Shown one piece after another: positions 18,313 to 27,674 of a DNA stretch of 57,152 bases. A program made the translations under genes and the position numbers. Below the pieces are notes generated by a model, which saw only the letters and a program-made list of their open reading frames with translations, searched no databases and had not been told where the DNA came from. Every line of letters begins with the position of its first letter. Position 1 is the stretch's first letter. Origin of the DNA: Candidatus Poribacteria bacterium (GTDB taxonomy: Bacteria > Poribacteria > WGA-4E > UBA9662); assembly GCA_012963885.1 (NCBI GenBank), contig DTUY01000157.1:18673-75824 (forward strand), in the 5' to 3' direction.

Positions 18313-19068
18313 ATGGGAATCTCACTTAACGGTCATGTCGCCCTCGTCACCGGTAGCAGCAAAGGGTTAGGTCGACAAATCGCAATGTGCTTAGGGAAAG
18401 CAGGTGCCAAAGTAGTAATGAATTACTACAACAATACGCCTGCTGCTGAAGCCGCTTTCTCCGATTTTGAAGCCGCAGAATGTAAGGGAATCCTGGTTCA
18501 GGCTGACGTAACCGATGCCGGTCAGATCCAACAGATGGTAGAGTTGACAGAGGAGAAACTGGGTGTCATTGATATTGTTGTCGCAAACGCAACGCCTCTT
18601 CAACCGCAAAAGCCGATTCAAGATTACGATTGGGACTGCTACCAGTTGATGATCGACTTTTTCATCAAGAGTCCGTTTCTGCTGACCCAATCTACTTTAT
18701 TGCAGATGAAAGCGAAAAAATGGGGGAGGATTATCAATATTGGGAGCGAAGTTTTTCAGTGTGGGATTGGTAACTTCAGTGCTTATGTGGCAGCTAAAGG
18801 TGGTCAAGTGGGTTGGACACGGAGTATGGCAACAGAACTCGCCCCTTTCGGAGTCACGGTCAATATCATTGCGCCAGGCTGGATTCCTGTCGAACGACAC
18901 CAAAATGATCCCCAATCGGTCAAAGAGACGTATTTGGCGACGGTTCCCATGCAGCGGTGGGGCATCCCCGATGATGTTGCCAATGCGGCACTATATTTTG
19001 CAAGTGAAGAATCCGATTTCGTGACCGGACAAACATTGTGCGTCAACGGTGGATTGACACCGTGGTAA
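18313..19068 (+). CDS. SDR family NAD(P)-dependent oxidoreductase
   Basis: A 251-residue classical short-chain dehydrogenase. The cofactor motif TGSSKGLG is at 13-20, ANATP replaces the usual NNAG at 91-95, and the catalytic set is Ser145, Tyr158 and Lys162 (INIGSEV, SAYVAAK). The C-terminus ends in SDFVTGQTLCVNGG, typical of 3-oxoacyl-reductase-like or sugar dehydrogenases. It begins 18 bases after the DUF1501 gene, so it is probably the last gene of that run. The substrate is likely a sugar or hydroxy acid by context. No terminator with a T-run was found after it. Confidence 0.9.
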   Translation: MGISLNGHVALVTGSSKGLGRQIAMCLGKAGAKVVMNYYNNTPAAEAAFSDFEAAECKGILVQADVTDAGQIQQMVELTEEKLGVIDIVVANATPLQPQKPIQDYDWDCYQLMIDFFIKSPFLLTQSTLLQMKAKKWGRIINIGSEVFQCGIGNFSAYVAAKGGQVGWTRSMATELAPFGVTVNIIAPGWIPVERHQNDPQSVKETYLATVPMQRWGIPDDVANAALYFASEESDFVTGQTLCVNGGLTPW

Positions 19069-19447
19069 TTTGACTGCCAAAAAGAAGTTTTTTATGACCA
19101 TGCCATCTTTTACCCGATCTTTCTGTCTTAGGAGCACACACCTGTGATCATTACTTGCAGAAACATCTGCAGAGAAAAATCGAGAAACGTGGGAAATACC
19201 CCCTTTAACCAAGTAAAAGGGGCCCACGACGGTTACATCACGGTGTTTTTTTAAGGGGTTTCCAAAGGGAAAACAGCAACAGAAAAGTCAAACGATGGCG
19301 CTACCGTTGGGACTTTATTCCGGTGCATGCGTATGAAATGGAGCGTTAACGCATAGTTGAATTGACAAGTTCACTTTCTAAATTTGGGGAGGAATGATAG
19401 CAGTGTTCTTACAGCCGCTGGTCGCCTTCAATATTGATGACTGGCAG
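19069..19447. other. Gap of 379 bases between convergent genes
   Basis: No coding signal is seen in either strand. A 7-bp inverted repeat (CCCCTTT at 19200-19206 and AAAGGGG at 19216-19222) could act in ending transcription between the two converging genes, but it lacks a T-run. Confidence 0.4.
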
Positions 19448-20542
19448 CTAGGAGATCTGCGTTTGATGATCAGGCTGCTGATTCTGTTCTTCAGTTTGAT
19501 TTATTTCAATTCTATCGCCCTCTGACAATAGTCCGGCTTCATATGCCTTCATCACTTGGAGTGCAAACTCCAATGAACCTTGTTCCGCTGGCTCTCCCAT
19601 CAAGATCCGCTCACAGAAGTACCGCATCTCATGAAAGAATCCCTGCGTAAAAAGTGCCTTATTCTCCAGTGTGGCAAAGCTGTTTTGCGGCTCCCACACC
19701 ACGGCACCGCTGTTAATACCTTCAGGGATATAGTCAGTGGTTATTCCATATTGCGATGGAATACCTCGTTGAAGCATTACACGCAAACAGTTGTCAATGG
19801 TCATGTGACAACCATCACCGAAGAAACTATAATGCTCGGTTGGTTGACCATGCCGTCCTCCATCAGCAAGGTGAAAATTACCGATCACACCGGAAGTGAA
19901 TTCTAGTACACATACGCCGCCACCACGCCGCCCCCGATGAGTGGTTACGGCTGTAACCTTGCCACCAACTGCCAGTAGCAATGAGAGCGGATGACAGCCA
20001 TTCTGTAACCAATTGGTATGGATTCGTTCTTGAAGAATTTTTGCTCCATCACTTGAGATGGTCATTGGATAGACGGCTAACATGGTTCGCAAAGAGCCAT
20101 AATCCTCTGTTGAAAAAATCTCGATCACCTTTTGTGTCGATGGCATAAAGGCCTTCTTAAAACCAACCACTACCACTTGGCTTTTTCGTCGGCGAATCAT
20201 TTCCTCAACTTCAGACGCGCGCATTCCAGGTGGTTTCTCCAGCCAGACGTGCAACCCAGCATCAAGGGCTTCACACGTCAGTTGTGGATGGAAACGCGGT
20301 GGCACACAAAGAAAAACAGCGTCAAGTTCCTCTTTTTCATACATCTGGGTTGTATTCTCGTAACATCTCCTCACGCCGTATTGGTCGGCAGTCACGCGAG
20401 CACGTTCCATGTCAAGATCACAGATCGATTTCAATGCAACAGGAAGAAAATTCATGGTTGGCAGAATATTGCGATAAGCATGTGAGCCTACGCCAACGAT
20501 TCCAACATTCAGTTTGTTTTCAAATTCTCTTTGGTAACTCAT
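19448..20542 (-). CDS. Gfo/Idh/MocA family oxidoreductase
   Basis: 364 residues. The Rossmann motif is [13 protein letters not shown], with ICDLDMERA after strand 2 and the catalytic EKP motif in [11 protein letters not shown]. The C-terminal substrate domain follows. It is a normal-looking NAD(P)-dependent sugar dehydrogenase-like protein. A decayed paralogue of its middle third lies at 12297-12490. It follows the PhyH gene on the same strand after 113 bases, so the LarA-like, PhyH and Gfo/Idh genes may be co-transcribed. Confidence 0.9.
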   Translation of the reverse strand: MSYQREFENKLNVGIVGVGSHAYRNILPTMNFLPVALKSICDLDMERARVTADQYGVRRCYENTTQMYEKEELDAVFLCVPPRFHPQLTCEALDAGLHVWLEKPPGMRASEVEEMIRRRKSQVVVVGFKKAFMPSTQKVIEIFSTEDYGSLRTMLAVYPMTISSDGAKILQERIHTNWLQNGCHPLSLLLAVGGKVTAVTTHRGRRGGGVCVLEFTSGVIGNFHLADGGRHGQPTEHYSFFGDGCHMTIDNCLRVMLQRGIPSQYGITTDYIPEGINSGAVVWEPQNSFATLENKALFTQGFFHEMRYFCERILMGEPAEQGSLEFALQVMKAYEAGLLSEGDRIEINQTEEQNQQPDHQTQIS

Positions 20543-20655
20543 AAATTTAATTGCCGTGATCTGCTAATTCCGGATAAATACCGTTTGCTGTTATAACTCA
20601 AGGCGAAATTGATGCCTCTTCAGTCGGTATAGGGAACTAAAAGTATCCTCCTCTT

Positions 20656-21447
20656 TCATATCCAAGCTTCGTATCCTTTGAATGACATATGTTGACCAAC
20701 AACATATTTGGGTATTGGCTGGTAATCGTTAACACCAGCTACATCATTTCCTCGAAGCAGAAAGGCGCACGGCCAGCTGTCGGCTGTGATTCGGGTTGTA
20801 ACAGGCATATACTGGATAGAACCACCGCGTCGCCACTGACTACTGGTATTCGCTTTAGACCCATGCAGCATTAACGGATGGTGCACGGAAACATCACCGG
20901 GATTGAGCTGCACATCTACAGCTTGACGCTCATCAACCACGGCTGGATCGACTTCCGAATTGAGTAGATTGGCTGTGTCCGTTTGTGACCGATGGTCTAC
21001 CGGACCTAACCGATGGGAGCCGGGGATAACTCGAACGCATCCATTTTCGCAAGTCGATTGCGAAACAGCAAACCAAATGGTGATGACCTCCATTGGTTCT
21101 AGCTCCCAGTAGTTGCTGTCCTGATGCCAAGAGACTGCCTGTCCATCTCGGGGTGGTTTAGCGATATAGTCGGCGGCAAAAAAAGCGATGTTCGGTCCAA
21201 CCAACGTACTGGCCACATCCAACAGGCGCTGATCACTGATGAAGCGTACCCAGAAAGGGTCCTCGGCTATCAACCAGTGACCTAGTCTTTCGGGACGTAG
21301 ATCCGGATGATGTTCTATCAACCAATCGATGTGCCGATCCAGTTCACTAACCAGATCGATGTCCAGTACATCACGAACGATGACAAAACCATCACGGTCA
21401 TAGGCTTCTTTGATTTCGGTGAGATTGCTTAAGCTGAATTCGTTCAT
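20656..21447 (-). CDS. Phytanoyl-CoA dioxygenase (PhyH) family protein
   Basis: A 263-residue oxygenase-type protein. The iron ligands are H108 and D110 (SWHQD) and most likely H195 (LMLHGS). Residues R-V-I-P-G-S-H follow the core strand. The ATG at 21447 (MNEFSLSNL) is chosen because GAGAGGA lies about six bases upstream; a start five codons earlier would overlap that site. It is a clear paralogue of the product of 44558-45346 (shared DLRPE-LGH, DPFWVR, LEPMEV, GDVSVHHP), unlike the GC-rich PhyH at 6370. It probably hydroxylates or demethylates a small organic substrate; which one cannot be read. Confidence 0.9.
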   Translation of the reverse strand: MNEFSLSNLTEIKEAYDRDGFVIVRDVLDIDLVSELDRHIDWLIEHHPDLRPERLGHWLIAEDPFWVRFISDQRLLDVASTLVGPNIAFFAADYIAKPPRDGQAVSWHQDSNYWELEPMEVITIWFAVSQSTCENGCVRVIPGSHRLGPVDHRSQTDTANLLNSEVDPAVVDERQAVDVQLNPGDVSVHHPLMLHGSKANTSSQWRRGGSIQYMPVTTRITADSWPCAFLLRGNDVAGVNDYQPIPKYVVGQHMSFKGYEAWI

Positions 21448-21486
21448 CACAGTCCTCTCCATTATTTTAGGTTGAGATGTTTCCTC

Positions 21487-22839
21487 CTAACCTTTAACAC
21501 GGTTTTGTGGTGGTAACGGGACACCAGCCAGTGGTACATTGACAATGATCCGTGCGTCTGTTCCAACTGTATCCATGGCTTGATTCAGTGCATCATCAAA
21601 GCACTTTGTAGCGTATGCAAAACCGTAAGAATAAGCCTGCATTTCTCCCATTTCGGTTACAATCATTGTCCTGCCACGTTCAATCGCCCGGCGATGGCTC
21701 CAAGACATACAGGTGCTTCGTGGCTCACCTTCTCGACGGGACAGAACTTGTGCTAGACGCGGGATTGGCAGTTGCATCAGACGGAAGCGAGCCAACGTGT
21801 CAAGATGATGAGCATCCCCACTCGTTATTGTCGTACCAGTGTTTTCCAGCCAAGCATCAGTTGAGTCGAGGGTCTGTTGCAGTGCGCGTGATTCTGACCA
21901 TTCCAAAAGATCTGGTTGCTCATGAGCAGAGCAAACCAAAATAGTTATGCCGTTCTCGTGTGTGGCTTGTTCAGCCATCTCAATGCTCATGTACAGGCAC
22001 CCAAGATTAGGGCTGGCACCTATGCCCATGATATAGATATCCGCTGGTTGGATGGGTGTCATTGTTTGTTCTTGACAATATTCTACCGCCGTCGGCCATT
22101 CAACACGATGGTAACCGGCAAAAACCGTGTTTGCAGTGAAGTCAATTTTCATCTTGAATCCGGCTAAATCGCCCGCATTTTGAACATCTTCTCGTTGGGG
22201 ATTGCCAGGTCCCCAGCCGCAGATGGGACGATCCATCAAAATATAGGTGTGATTATGACGAATCGTGTCACGTCCAGCCACCCCTGGCAGAATAATGCCA
22301 GCGCCACCATGCCAACCAAAGAGCGAAGGAGCGCACCCGCCAACACCAAGCACATAATCCGCTTCCGCTACTGCTTTGTTGACCCAAACCGGTGTCCCCA
22401 TGGAGGTTGTACCAACAAAAACCAAGTCCTCTTCTCGGTGTGGATGGTGTTCCACATATTTTACCCGATGCAACCACCCATGGCCGAAACGTTGTTTGGC
22501 ACCGCCATGACCATGCATCCCTGGTGCATGGACAACTGTAATTTTTTTGTCCGGCACGCCCGCGTCGTTGAACCGAGAAAGCAGATAAGGTCCAATATTG
22601 TGCGGTGGTCCCATCTTATCCGCCATTGTGTCGGTGACCAATAATACCACCTGGGAAGTGGATCGTACCGCGTCCTTGATTGGTGGACAACCCAATGGCT
22701 TTTCAAGGGCTTTCTGCACCAATTCCAGTGGCTGTCCCAGAGTCGGCAAATCCCTTGAAGTAATAACCGAGTCGATGTTTTTCTTGGGTATTCTAAGAGA
22801 AAGGGAACCGTTGATCCAAGAAGTTTGGAACATTTTCAT
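21487..22839 (-). CDS. LarA-like (DUF2088) lactate racemase family protein
   Basis: About 450 residues resembling the nickel-dependent lactate racemase fold: VVLLVTDTMADKMGPPHN (cofactor phosphate loop region), HAPGMHGHG (His-rich region, compare LarA TGTHR), ADYVLGVGGCAPSLFGWHGG and GIILPGVAG. The LarA motif around the cofactor-linked lysine reads roughly PH-x-x-AG-x-SGG-x-K-x-x-x-PG. Here the matching stretch is APSLFGWHGGAGIILPG, so the usual His and Lys look replaced by Pro and Gly. It may be a hydroxy-acid or sugar-acid epimerase with altered cofactor use. No larB/C/E cofactor genes are in the window. ATG 22839 is chosen over a TTG at 22845. Confidence 0.75.
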   Translation of the reverse strand: MKMFQTSWINGSLSLRIPKKNIDSVITSRDLPTLGQPLELVQKALEKPLGCPPIKDAVRSTSQVVLLVTDTMADKMGPPHNIGPYLLSRFNDAGVPDKKITVVHAPGMHGHGGAKQRFGHGWLHRVKYVEHHPHREEDLVFVGTTSMGTPVWVNKAVAEADYVLGVGGCAPSLFGWHGGAGIILPGVAGRDTIRHNHTYILMDRPICGWGPGNPQREDVQNAGDLAGFKMKIDFTANTVFAGYHRVEWPTAVEYCQEQTMTPIQPADIYIMGIGASPNLGCLYMSIEMAEQATHENGITILVCSAHEQPDLLEWSESRALQQTLDSTDAWLENTGTTITSGDAHHLDTLARFRLMQLPIPRLAQVLSRREGEPRSTCMSWSHRRAIERGRTMIVTEMGEMQAYSYGFAYATKCFDDALNQAMDTVGTDARIIVNVPLAGVPLPPQNRVKG

Positions 22840-22942
22840 GATCAAATCTCTCTAAAAAAAAGAGTATATAAGACATTAGCAAACTAAACTCCTCAACTTT
22901 AATTGAATTAAATCAGGAAAATGGTTCTTCAATTCGCAGGCA

Positions 22943-23623
22943 TTATTGAAGGGGAGTGGTACGTTTCCAACTGCCATCATCTAGCTGTTGATAAAAAGTG
23001 TGACTCGGTACCTGGTTGGGCGTCACTGTCAGCCACATCACCAGAGGATCATCAAAAGATCGAAGCTTGTGTTTCCGTTCGGCTGGCGTCACCACAACGT
23101 CACCAGGCCTGACGCGCACAACCTCTCCTTCCTCGTCGACTTCTCCATGACCTTTAAGAAAAAAGAAGACTTCGTCTGCACCATCATGGCTGTGATAGTC
23201 ACATTCAGTGTTAGCTGGAAACGTCAGCATGCCACCACGAATCTTCTGTGATTCAGGAAATCGTTCTCCTTTTTCTGTACCGAGCATCACTACCGAAGCA
23301 GTTCGGTCCGATCGACTTTTCTCACCGGATATTTCGTTTGGCGCGAGCGCCCAGACAAAAGTCAACTTTTGTTTGCCCGTATTGGTCAACGCATAGGTTG
23401 TGGATGCCGGAATGTATGCCTGCATCGGTGCATCAAAAGGCTCAATTTGTTGACCGTTGCTGGCAGTAATTTCACCACTTCCTTCTAGGAAAAGATATAC
23501 CTTATCAGCCGTTGCATGACAGGATTTTTGAAATTCTTGGCTTGGCAATAACATATCCATGGCACACTTGACAGTCGACAAATCAGCAATGACTGTACCG
23601 GGTTCAGGTTTGAGACACTCCAT
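22943..23623 (-). CDS. Bicupin-type protein
   Basis: About 226 residues with two cupin halves. The first half (about 30-100) keeps only parts of the metal motif (SCHATADKVYLFLEGSGEI). The second has a full one: ECDYHSHDGADEVFFFLKGHGEV, then RPGDVVVTPAERKHKL, giving the His-x-His, Glu and His ligands. It therefore probably binds one metal ion, in the C-terminal half. The ATG at 23623 follows GAGGG and gives MECLKPEPG; a longer frame to 23668 lacks support. Cupins of this type often act as sugar isomerases or dioxygenases in catabolic clusters. It lies about 100 bases upstream of the LarA-like gene on the same strand. Confidence 0.8.
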   Translation of the reverse strand: MECLKPEPGTVIADLSTVKCAMDMLLPSQEFQKSCHATADKVYLFLEGSGEITASNGQQIEPFDAPMQAYIPASTTYALTNTGKQKLTFVWALAPNEISGEKSRSDRTASVVMLGTEKGERFPESQKIRGGMLTFPANTECDYHSHDGADEVFFFLKGHGEVDEEGEVVRVRPGDVVVTPAERKHKLRSFDDPLVMWLTVTPNQVPSHTFYQQLDDGSWKRTTPLQ

Positions 23624-23830
23624 AATTTTTCCCTCTTGATCACAATTCCTAGAGAGGCATCTTAGCACAAAGTATCATCAATATCCATATCAAAGCCTCG
23701 ATCCTTGGCAAAACTACACTTTGGTAGTAAAAGGACTTTATCTTTACAAGAAGATAGATTTCACATAGAATCTCATTGACAAGAAGGATCTATCCAGACT
23801 TGAGTTATAGATTAGAGGAAGAAGAAAATA

Positions 23831-24967
23831 ATGGCGACCAAACCGATTTCGTCAATTGAGACACCTTGCGTGTTATTAGACAAATCAAGACTGCAAGATA
23901 ATATCCATCGTATTCAGAAAATTGCTGACGCTCAGCATGTAAATGTCCGTCCGCATATCAAAACTCACAAGTGCCTTGAAATCCTTCAATTGCAGGATGA
24001 AGTGGGAGCCGTGGGGATCACCACTTCAAAAACGGATGAAGCATTAACATTTATCAATAACGGGGTTCAATCTGTTACAGTCGCTTATCCTTTAGTCGTT
24101 GACTCAAAGTTAGATCGTCTTATAGCGACTTCTAGTTCTCGCCAGGTTGACCTTCGGTTGACACTTGATAGTCCCTATGGCTTGGAGATGATTACCCGAG
24201 TAGCGAAAAGGCATGGAAAAAAGATCAACATCTTCTTAAAAATCGATGTTGGTTTGCATCGTTGCGGGGTGGCAGAAGATGATCCGCTTGTCTTAGAACT
24301 GGTTAAAGCAATCCAGGAAGAATCTTGCTTAAATTTTGCAGGTTTGTTGTCTCATGCCGGGCACGCATATGGTGCGGCAATTTCCGATCAAGTTCGACAG
24401 ATTGCCCAAGACGAACATCAAATTTTGAATCGTGTGCGAGAGAAACTTGAAAAAAACCAGATTGAAGTCAAAGAGATCTCCGTTGGATCAACACCGACAA
24501 TTTTAGCCAGTGACAACTATGACGGTATCACAGAGATTCGACCGGGAAATTATGTTTTTATGGATCGTACCCCTTTGCGTCTCGGCTTGATTCAACCTCA
24601 ACAGATTGCCTTAAGCGTTTTAGCAACGGTGGTCAGCATTAACCCGGAATATTTTATTATTGACGCGGGATCCAAGGTCTTGAGCTCAGATCAAGGTGCG
24701 CACGGCATTGCCGGTATGGAAGGGTATGGACTTGCCTATCCGGTTGACCGGTTTGACGATTTGAGCCATGAAATGACAGTCCTCAAACTCTCAGAAGAAC
24801 ATGGTTTTGTTGCTCGGCGAAATTTTGATCTACCAATCGGTTCCATGATTCGTATCAACCCCAATCATTCATGCGCAGTTGCAAATCTGGCAGATTTCTA
24901 TACTATTGTTAATGACGATCAAATGATTGATAGATGGAAAATTATCGCACGGGGAAAAGTGCACTAA
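23831..24967 (+). CDS. D-threonine aldolase-like PLP enzyme (alanine racemase fold)
   Basis: A 378-residue fold-type III PLP enzyme. The PLP lysine is K44 in RPHIKTHK, the sugar-phosphate binding strand is near VGSTPT, and the C-terminal metal motif NHSC carries the His and Cys that bind a divalent ion in D-threonine aldolase and D-serine dehydratase. Families with this pattern cleave D-3-hydroxy amino acids or dehydrate D-serine. It is divergent from the cupin gene and heads a plus-strand run with a Gfo/Idh and a 2-hydroxyacid dehydrogenase. A role in hydroxy amino acid or amino sugar breakdown is inferred. Confidence 0.85.
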   Translation: MATKPISSIETPCVLLDKSRLQDNIHRIQKIADAQHVNVRPHIKTHKCLEILQLQDEVGAVGITTSKTDEALTFINNGVQSVTVAYPLVVDSKLDRLIATSSSRQVDLRLTLDSPYGLEMITRVAKRHGKKINIFLKIDVGLHRCGVAEDDPLVLELVKAIQEESCLNFAGLLSHAGHAYGAAISDQVRQIAQDEHQILNRVREKLEKNQIEVKEISVGSTPTILASDNYDGITEIRPGNYVFMDRTPLRLGLIQPQQIALSVLATVVSINPEYFIIDAGSKVLSSDQGAHGIAGMEGYGLAYPVDRFDDLSHEMTVLKLSEEHGFVARRNFDLPIGSMIRINPNHSCAVANLADFYTIVNDDQMIDRWKIIARGKVH

Positions 24968-25026
24968 CAGTGATTTACTGAGAAATTGAATTTACTTTTG
25001 GGTTCAGTTGATATGGGAGGACAAAA

Positions 25027-26076
25027 ATGGCATTTCGAGTTGGCATTATTGGCTGTGGTCGGATGGCAGATACGATCGAAGATGAGCAGATCTCTAAAAG
25101 AAAGACACATTCGTATCGTGGAGGGTTAGTTCTCCCCTATTCTCATGCAGCAGGTTACGCTGCCGTTAAAGAAACAGAGGTAGTTGCCGCTTGCGACATT
25201 CGTCAAGAACGTTTGAGTGAATTCGCTCAACGCTGGAATGTTTCGGCTTGCTACACTAACTATCGCCAAATGATAGAAGAGCAGCGTCTTGACATCGTGA
25301 GCGTGACTACCCGTCCGGAGCAGCACGCTGAACAGATGATTTTTGCCTCCAATCAGGGAATCAAAGGTGTTTATGCGGAGAAACCTCTTTGTATGACACT
25401 TGAAGAGACAGACGCTATCCGTCAGGCTTTTGAGCGCAACGGCACACACTTAGAGTACGGCCCTATTTACCGTCACTGGGCCACCTATGAGCAGGCACGA
25501 ACCATTGCGGAAAGCGGTGAACTGGGGAAAATCAAGTCAGTTCTAGCCTTTGAAGGTAAAGCGCTTGAAGGACACTTTATCGATTTACTATTGTACCTGC
25601 TCGGTGACCCAGAACCAGTATCTATACAGGGAATGATTTCAGATCTAAGGCCACTAGGTGAGGATGAGACCAAATTCATGGATACCCCGCTGTTGTCAGC
25701 ACAAATTAAATTCGATAATGACACAACGGCATATGTTGCCCAGACAGGTGTGGGTAGAGAGATCGAATTAGTTTGTAGTGATGGAACTGTTCGCGTCTGC
25801 AATGACGGGGAGGCGTTGCAGGTACGTCGCCGAGACACTGTATCAGGTGCTTTTGATATCGTGCCGGTTGAGCCGAGCCAGCAGTGGAGCGGTACGGTGC
25901 ATAAAATAGAAGATCTGGTGCAGGCAATCCAAACTGGAAAGCCCGGACGAAGCAACCTGAGAGTTACGATGATCAGCCAAGAAATAGGGTTCGGTCTCTA
26001 CGAATCCCATTTAAAAGGTGGAATGGAAGTTGATCCTCCTGTCCCACGTCGAGGTCTTTGGATTTCCAGTTGGTAA
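25027..26076 (+). CDS. Gfo/Idh/MocA family oxidoreductase
   Basis: 349 residues. Rossmann motif VGIIGCGRMADTI is followed by a family-unusual insert (KRKTHSYRGGLVLPYSHA), then ACDIRQERL and the catalytic EKP in VYAEKPLCMT. The C-terminal domain has EGHFIDLLLYLLGD, the H-x-x-D pair. A GGGAGG site lies just before the ATG. It follows the D-threonine aldolase-like gene by 59 bases, so the two are likely an operon. It should oxidise a hydroxyl of a sugar or cyclitol-type substrate. Confidence 0.88.
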   Translation: MAFRVGIIGCGRMADTIEDEQISKRKTHSYRGGLVLPYSHAAGYAAVKETEVVAACDIRQERLSEFAQRWNVSACYTNYRQMIEEQRLDIVSVTTRPEQHAEQMIFASNQGIKGVYAEKPLCMTLEETDAIRQAFERNGTHLEYGPIYRHWATYEQARTIAESGELGKIKSVLAFEGKALEGHFIDLLLYLLGDPEPVSIQGMISDLRPLGEDETKFMDTPLLSAQIKFDNDTTAYVAQTGVGREIELVCSDGTVRVCNDGEALQVRRRDTVSGAFDIVPVEPSQQWSGTVHKIEDLVQAIQTGKPGRSNLRVTMISQEIGFGLYESHLKGGMEVDPPVPRRGLWISSW

Positions 26077-26361
26077 ATATCAAGACACTATCACCCAGTA
26101 AGCAGCCGATTTAAAGCCAATCCCAAAATGGGAGTTAGGTCCTTGGTCAATACATGGCGCGCGCAAACTTGGACATGGTGTACTCTGGTGTTTTTTCGAC
26201 AAGGAACATAGGAAATTTGACGTCCCCACGCGGGGCTATTAACCAACTGGCTTTGAAACTTACGGTTGGTGTCTCGCTTAATCCGAGATGACATGCATGA
26301 GATTTTCCCGACGACATTCAATCGTCTAGTACCTGGCAATATTCTTATTCAGGAGATTAAA

Positions 26362-27336
26362 ATGCGTTCTCTGAAAGTTCTGCTGTTACCTTTAAAAGGG
26401 CACTTTCAACCTTGGTGTGATGATGTAATCCAAGCTATAGGGGATAGCCATCAACTGTCAGTTTTTGACCCTTCAAGACCAATTTCAACTCAATTTGACG
26501 GTATTGATGTAGTTATCGATCATGGCGGGAGTGTTGGTACACGACGGATGATGGATGCGTCTACTAAAGCTAGATTGTGGCAAATCTTGGGTACAGGCTT
26601 TGATCATTTCGACTTGGAATACATTCGAGGGTTGAAGATTCCGGTGGCCAATTGTCCTGGACAATTCAGTAGTGCCGCTCTGGCTGAAAGTGCGATGATG
26701 TTTATACTGATGCTTGCCCGCCGATATCGACAATCAGCTGCCAATTTCAAGTCTGGTGTTTTGTATCAACCGCTTAGTTTTGAATTAGCCAATCAAAGTT
26801 TGGGGATTATCGGCTTGGGTGCTAGTGGACAAGAACTGGCACGTCGTGCCAAAGCGTTTGGAATGAAGATACTGGCTATTGATGCTCGAGCTATAGAATC
26901 GCAGATTCTGGTTGAACTTCAGCCGGACTTCATGGGATCTCCCTCGGATATAGACCGGATAATAAGTGAAGTTGATTTTCTATCGTTGCACCTGCACTTG
27001 AACCCGGAAACCCGCCATATCATTGATGCACGCCGCATAGCGTTGATGAAACCAACAGCTTACCTGATTAACGTTGCGCGTGGCGAATTGGTGGACGAAC
27101 AAGCATTGTACCAAGCACTGGTCAACGGTAAACTTGGAGGTTCCGGTTTGGATGCTTTTACTGAAGAGCCACCTAACCCTCAGGCGCCAGTTTTCCAACT
27201 GCCAAACGTGGTGGTGACACCCCATGTCGCCGGAGCCACATACCAGACTTCTCGTCAACGAGCAGCATGTGCTGCCCAGAACGTGGATCGCATCGCTCAG
27301 GACCTGGAACCCTTCTATAGGATAGATAAAAATTAA
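26362..27336 (+). CDS. D-isomer-specific 2-hydroxyacid dehydrogenase
   Basis: 324 residues. The ATG at 26362 (MRSLKVLLLP) has AGGAG six bases before it; the frame extends upstream without a ribosome site. The NAD motif is GLGASG (151-156) and the catalytic set is Arg240 (NVARGEL), Glu269 (FTEEPP) and His288 (TPHVAG), so the enzyme should be active in interconverting a 2-oxo acid and a D-2-hydroxy acid. It fits the cluster as a step on keto acids released by the aldolase at 27675-28436 or on glyoxylate or hydroxypyruvate. A sialidase-like remnant follows the gene. Confidence 0.92.
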   Translation: MRSLKVLLLPLKGHFQPWCDDVIQAIGDSHQLSVFDPSRPISTQFDGIDVVIDHGGSVGTRRMMDASTKARLWQILGTGFDHFDLEYIRGLKIPVANCPGQFSSAALAESAMMFILMLARRYRQSAANFKSGVLYQPLSFELANQSLGIIGLGASGQELARRAKAFGMKILAIDARAIESQILVELQPDFMGSPSDIDRIISEVDFLSLHLHLNPETRHIIDARRIALMKPTAYLINVARGELVDEQALYQALVNGKLGGSGLDAFTEEPPNPQAPVFQLPNVVVTPHVAGATYQTSRQRAACAAQNVDRIAQDLEPFYRIDKN

Positions 27337-27423
27337 ATATTTGAGACAACCGAACTGTGATAAAATTGGCACGGCAATCTTTGCCAGCAATAAAGTAAAA
27401 TCTTTGATCTGGAAGGTCTCAAT

Positions 27424-27588
27424 TTGGATGAGGTACCGGATTTGGTAATCCGAAGCGATCCACAGTACTCAGACTGTGGTTATCCCTGGTCAGTTGAGTT
27501 GTCAGATAGCCATATTTGGGTTGTTCATTACTACACTTATCTGGATGGTTATCGTGGAATTTAGGGAACAATCATTGAAGAGGTCTAG
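27424..27588 (+). pseudogene. C-terminal remnant of a sialidase-like (BNR) protein
   Basis: The plus-strand frame reads SDCGYPWSVELSDSHIWVV, then HYYTYLDGYRGI, an in-frame TAG, then GTIIEEV and a stop. This matches the usual end of exported sialidase/BNR-repeat proteins from this kind of genome (D-x-GYP-x-SVEL-x-D-G-x-I-x-x-VYY ... RGI-x-GTIWE). No start codon or upstream domains remain. The call rests on recognition of the motif order. It shows that a glycan-active gene has been lost next to the catabolic cluster. Confidence 0.65.
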
Positions 27589-27674
27589 AAAGTTATTTCG
27601 ATCACCCAATAGAAATGAGGTATTGAGTTCTTTAGACTGATATTGTTACTATTATAATCAAAGGTAGGAGATAA

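Noticed and set aside
19200..19222. Inverted repeat CCCCTTT/AAAGGGG between convergent genes, as a terminator
   Set aside because: No T-run follows on either strand; kept only as a remark for the gap.
26091..26339. 82-codon minus-strand frame between the Gfo/Idh and 2-hydroxyacid dehydrogenase genes
   Set aside because: It overlaps the upstream region of the dehydrogenase gene and shows no recognisable domain; possible debris.
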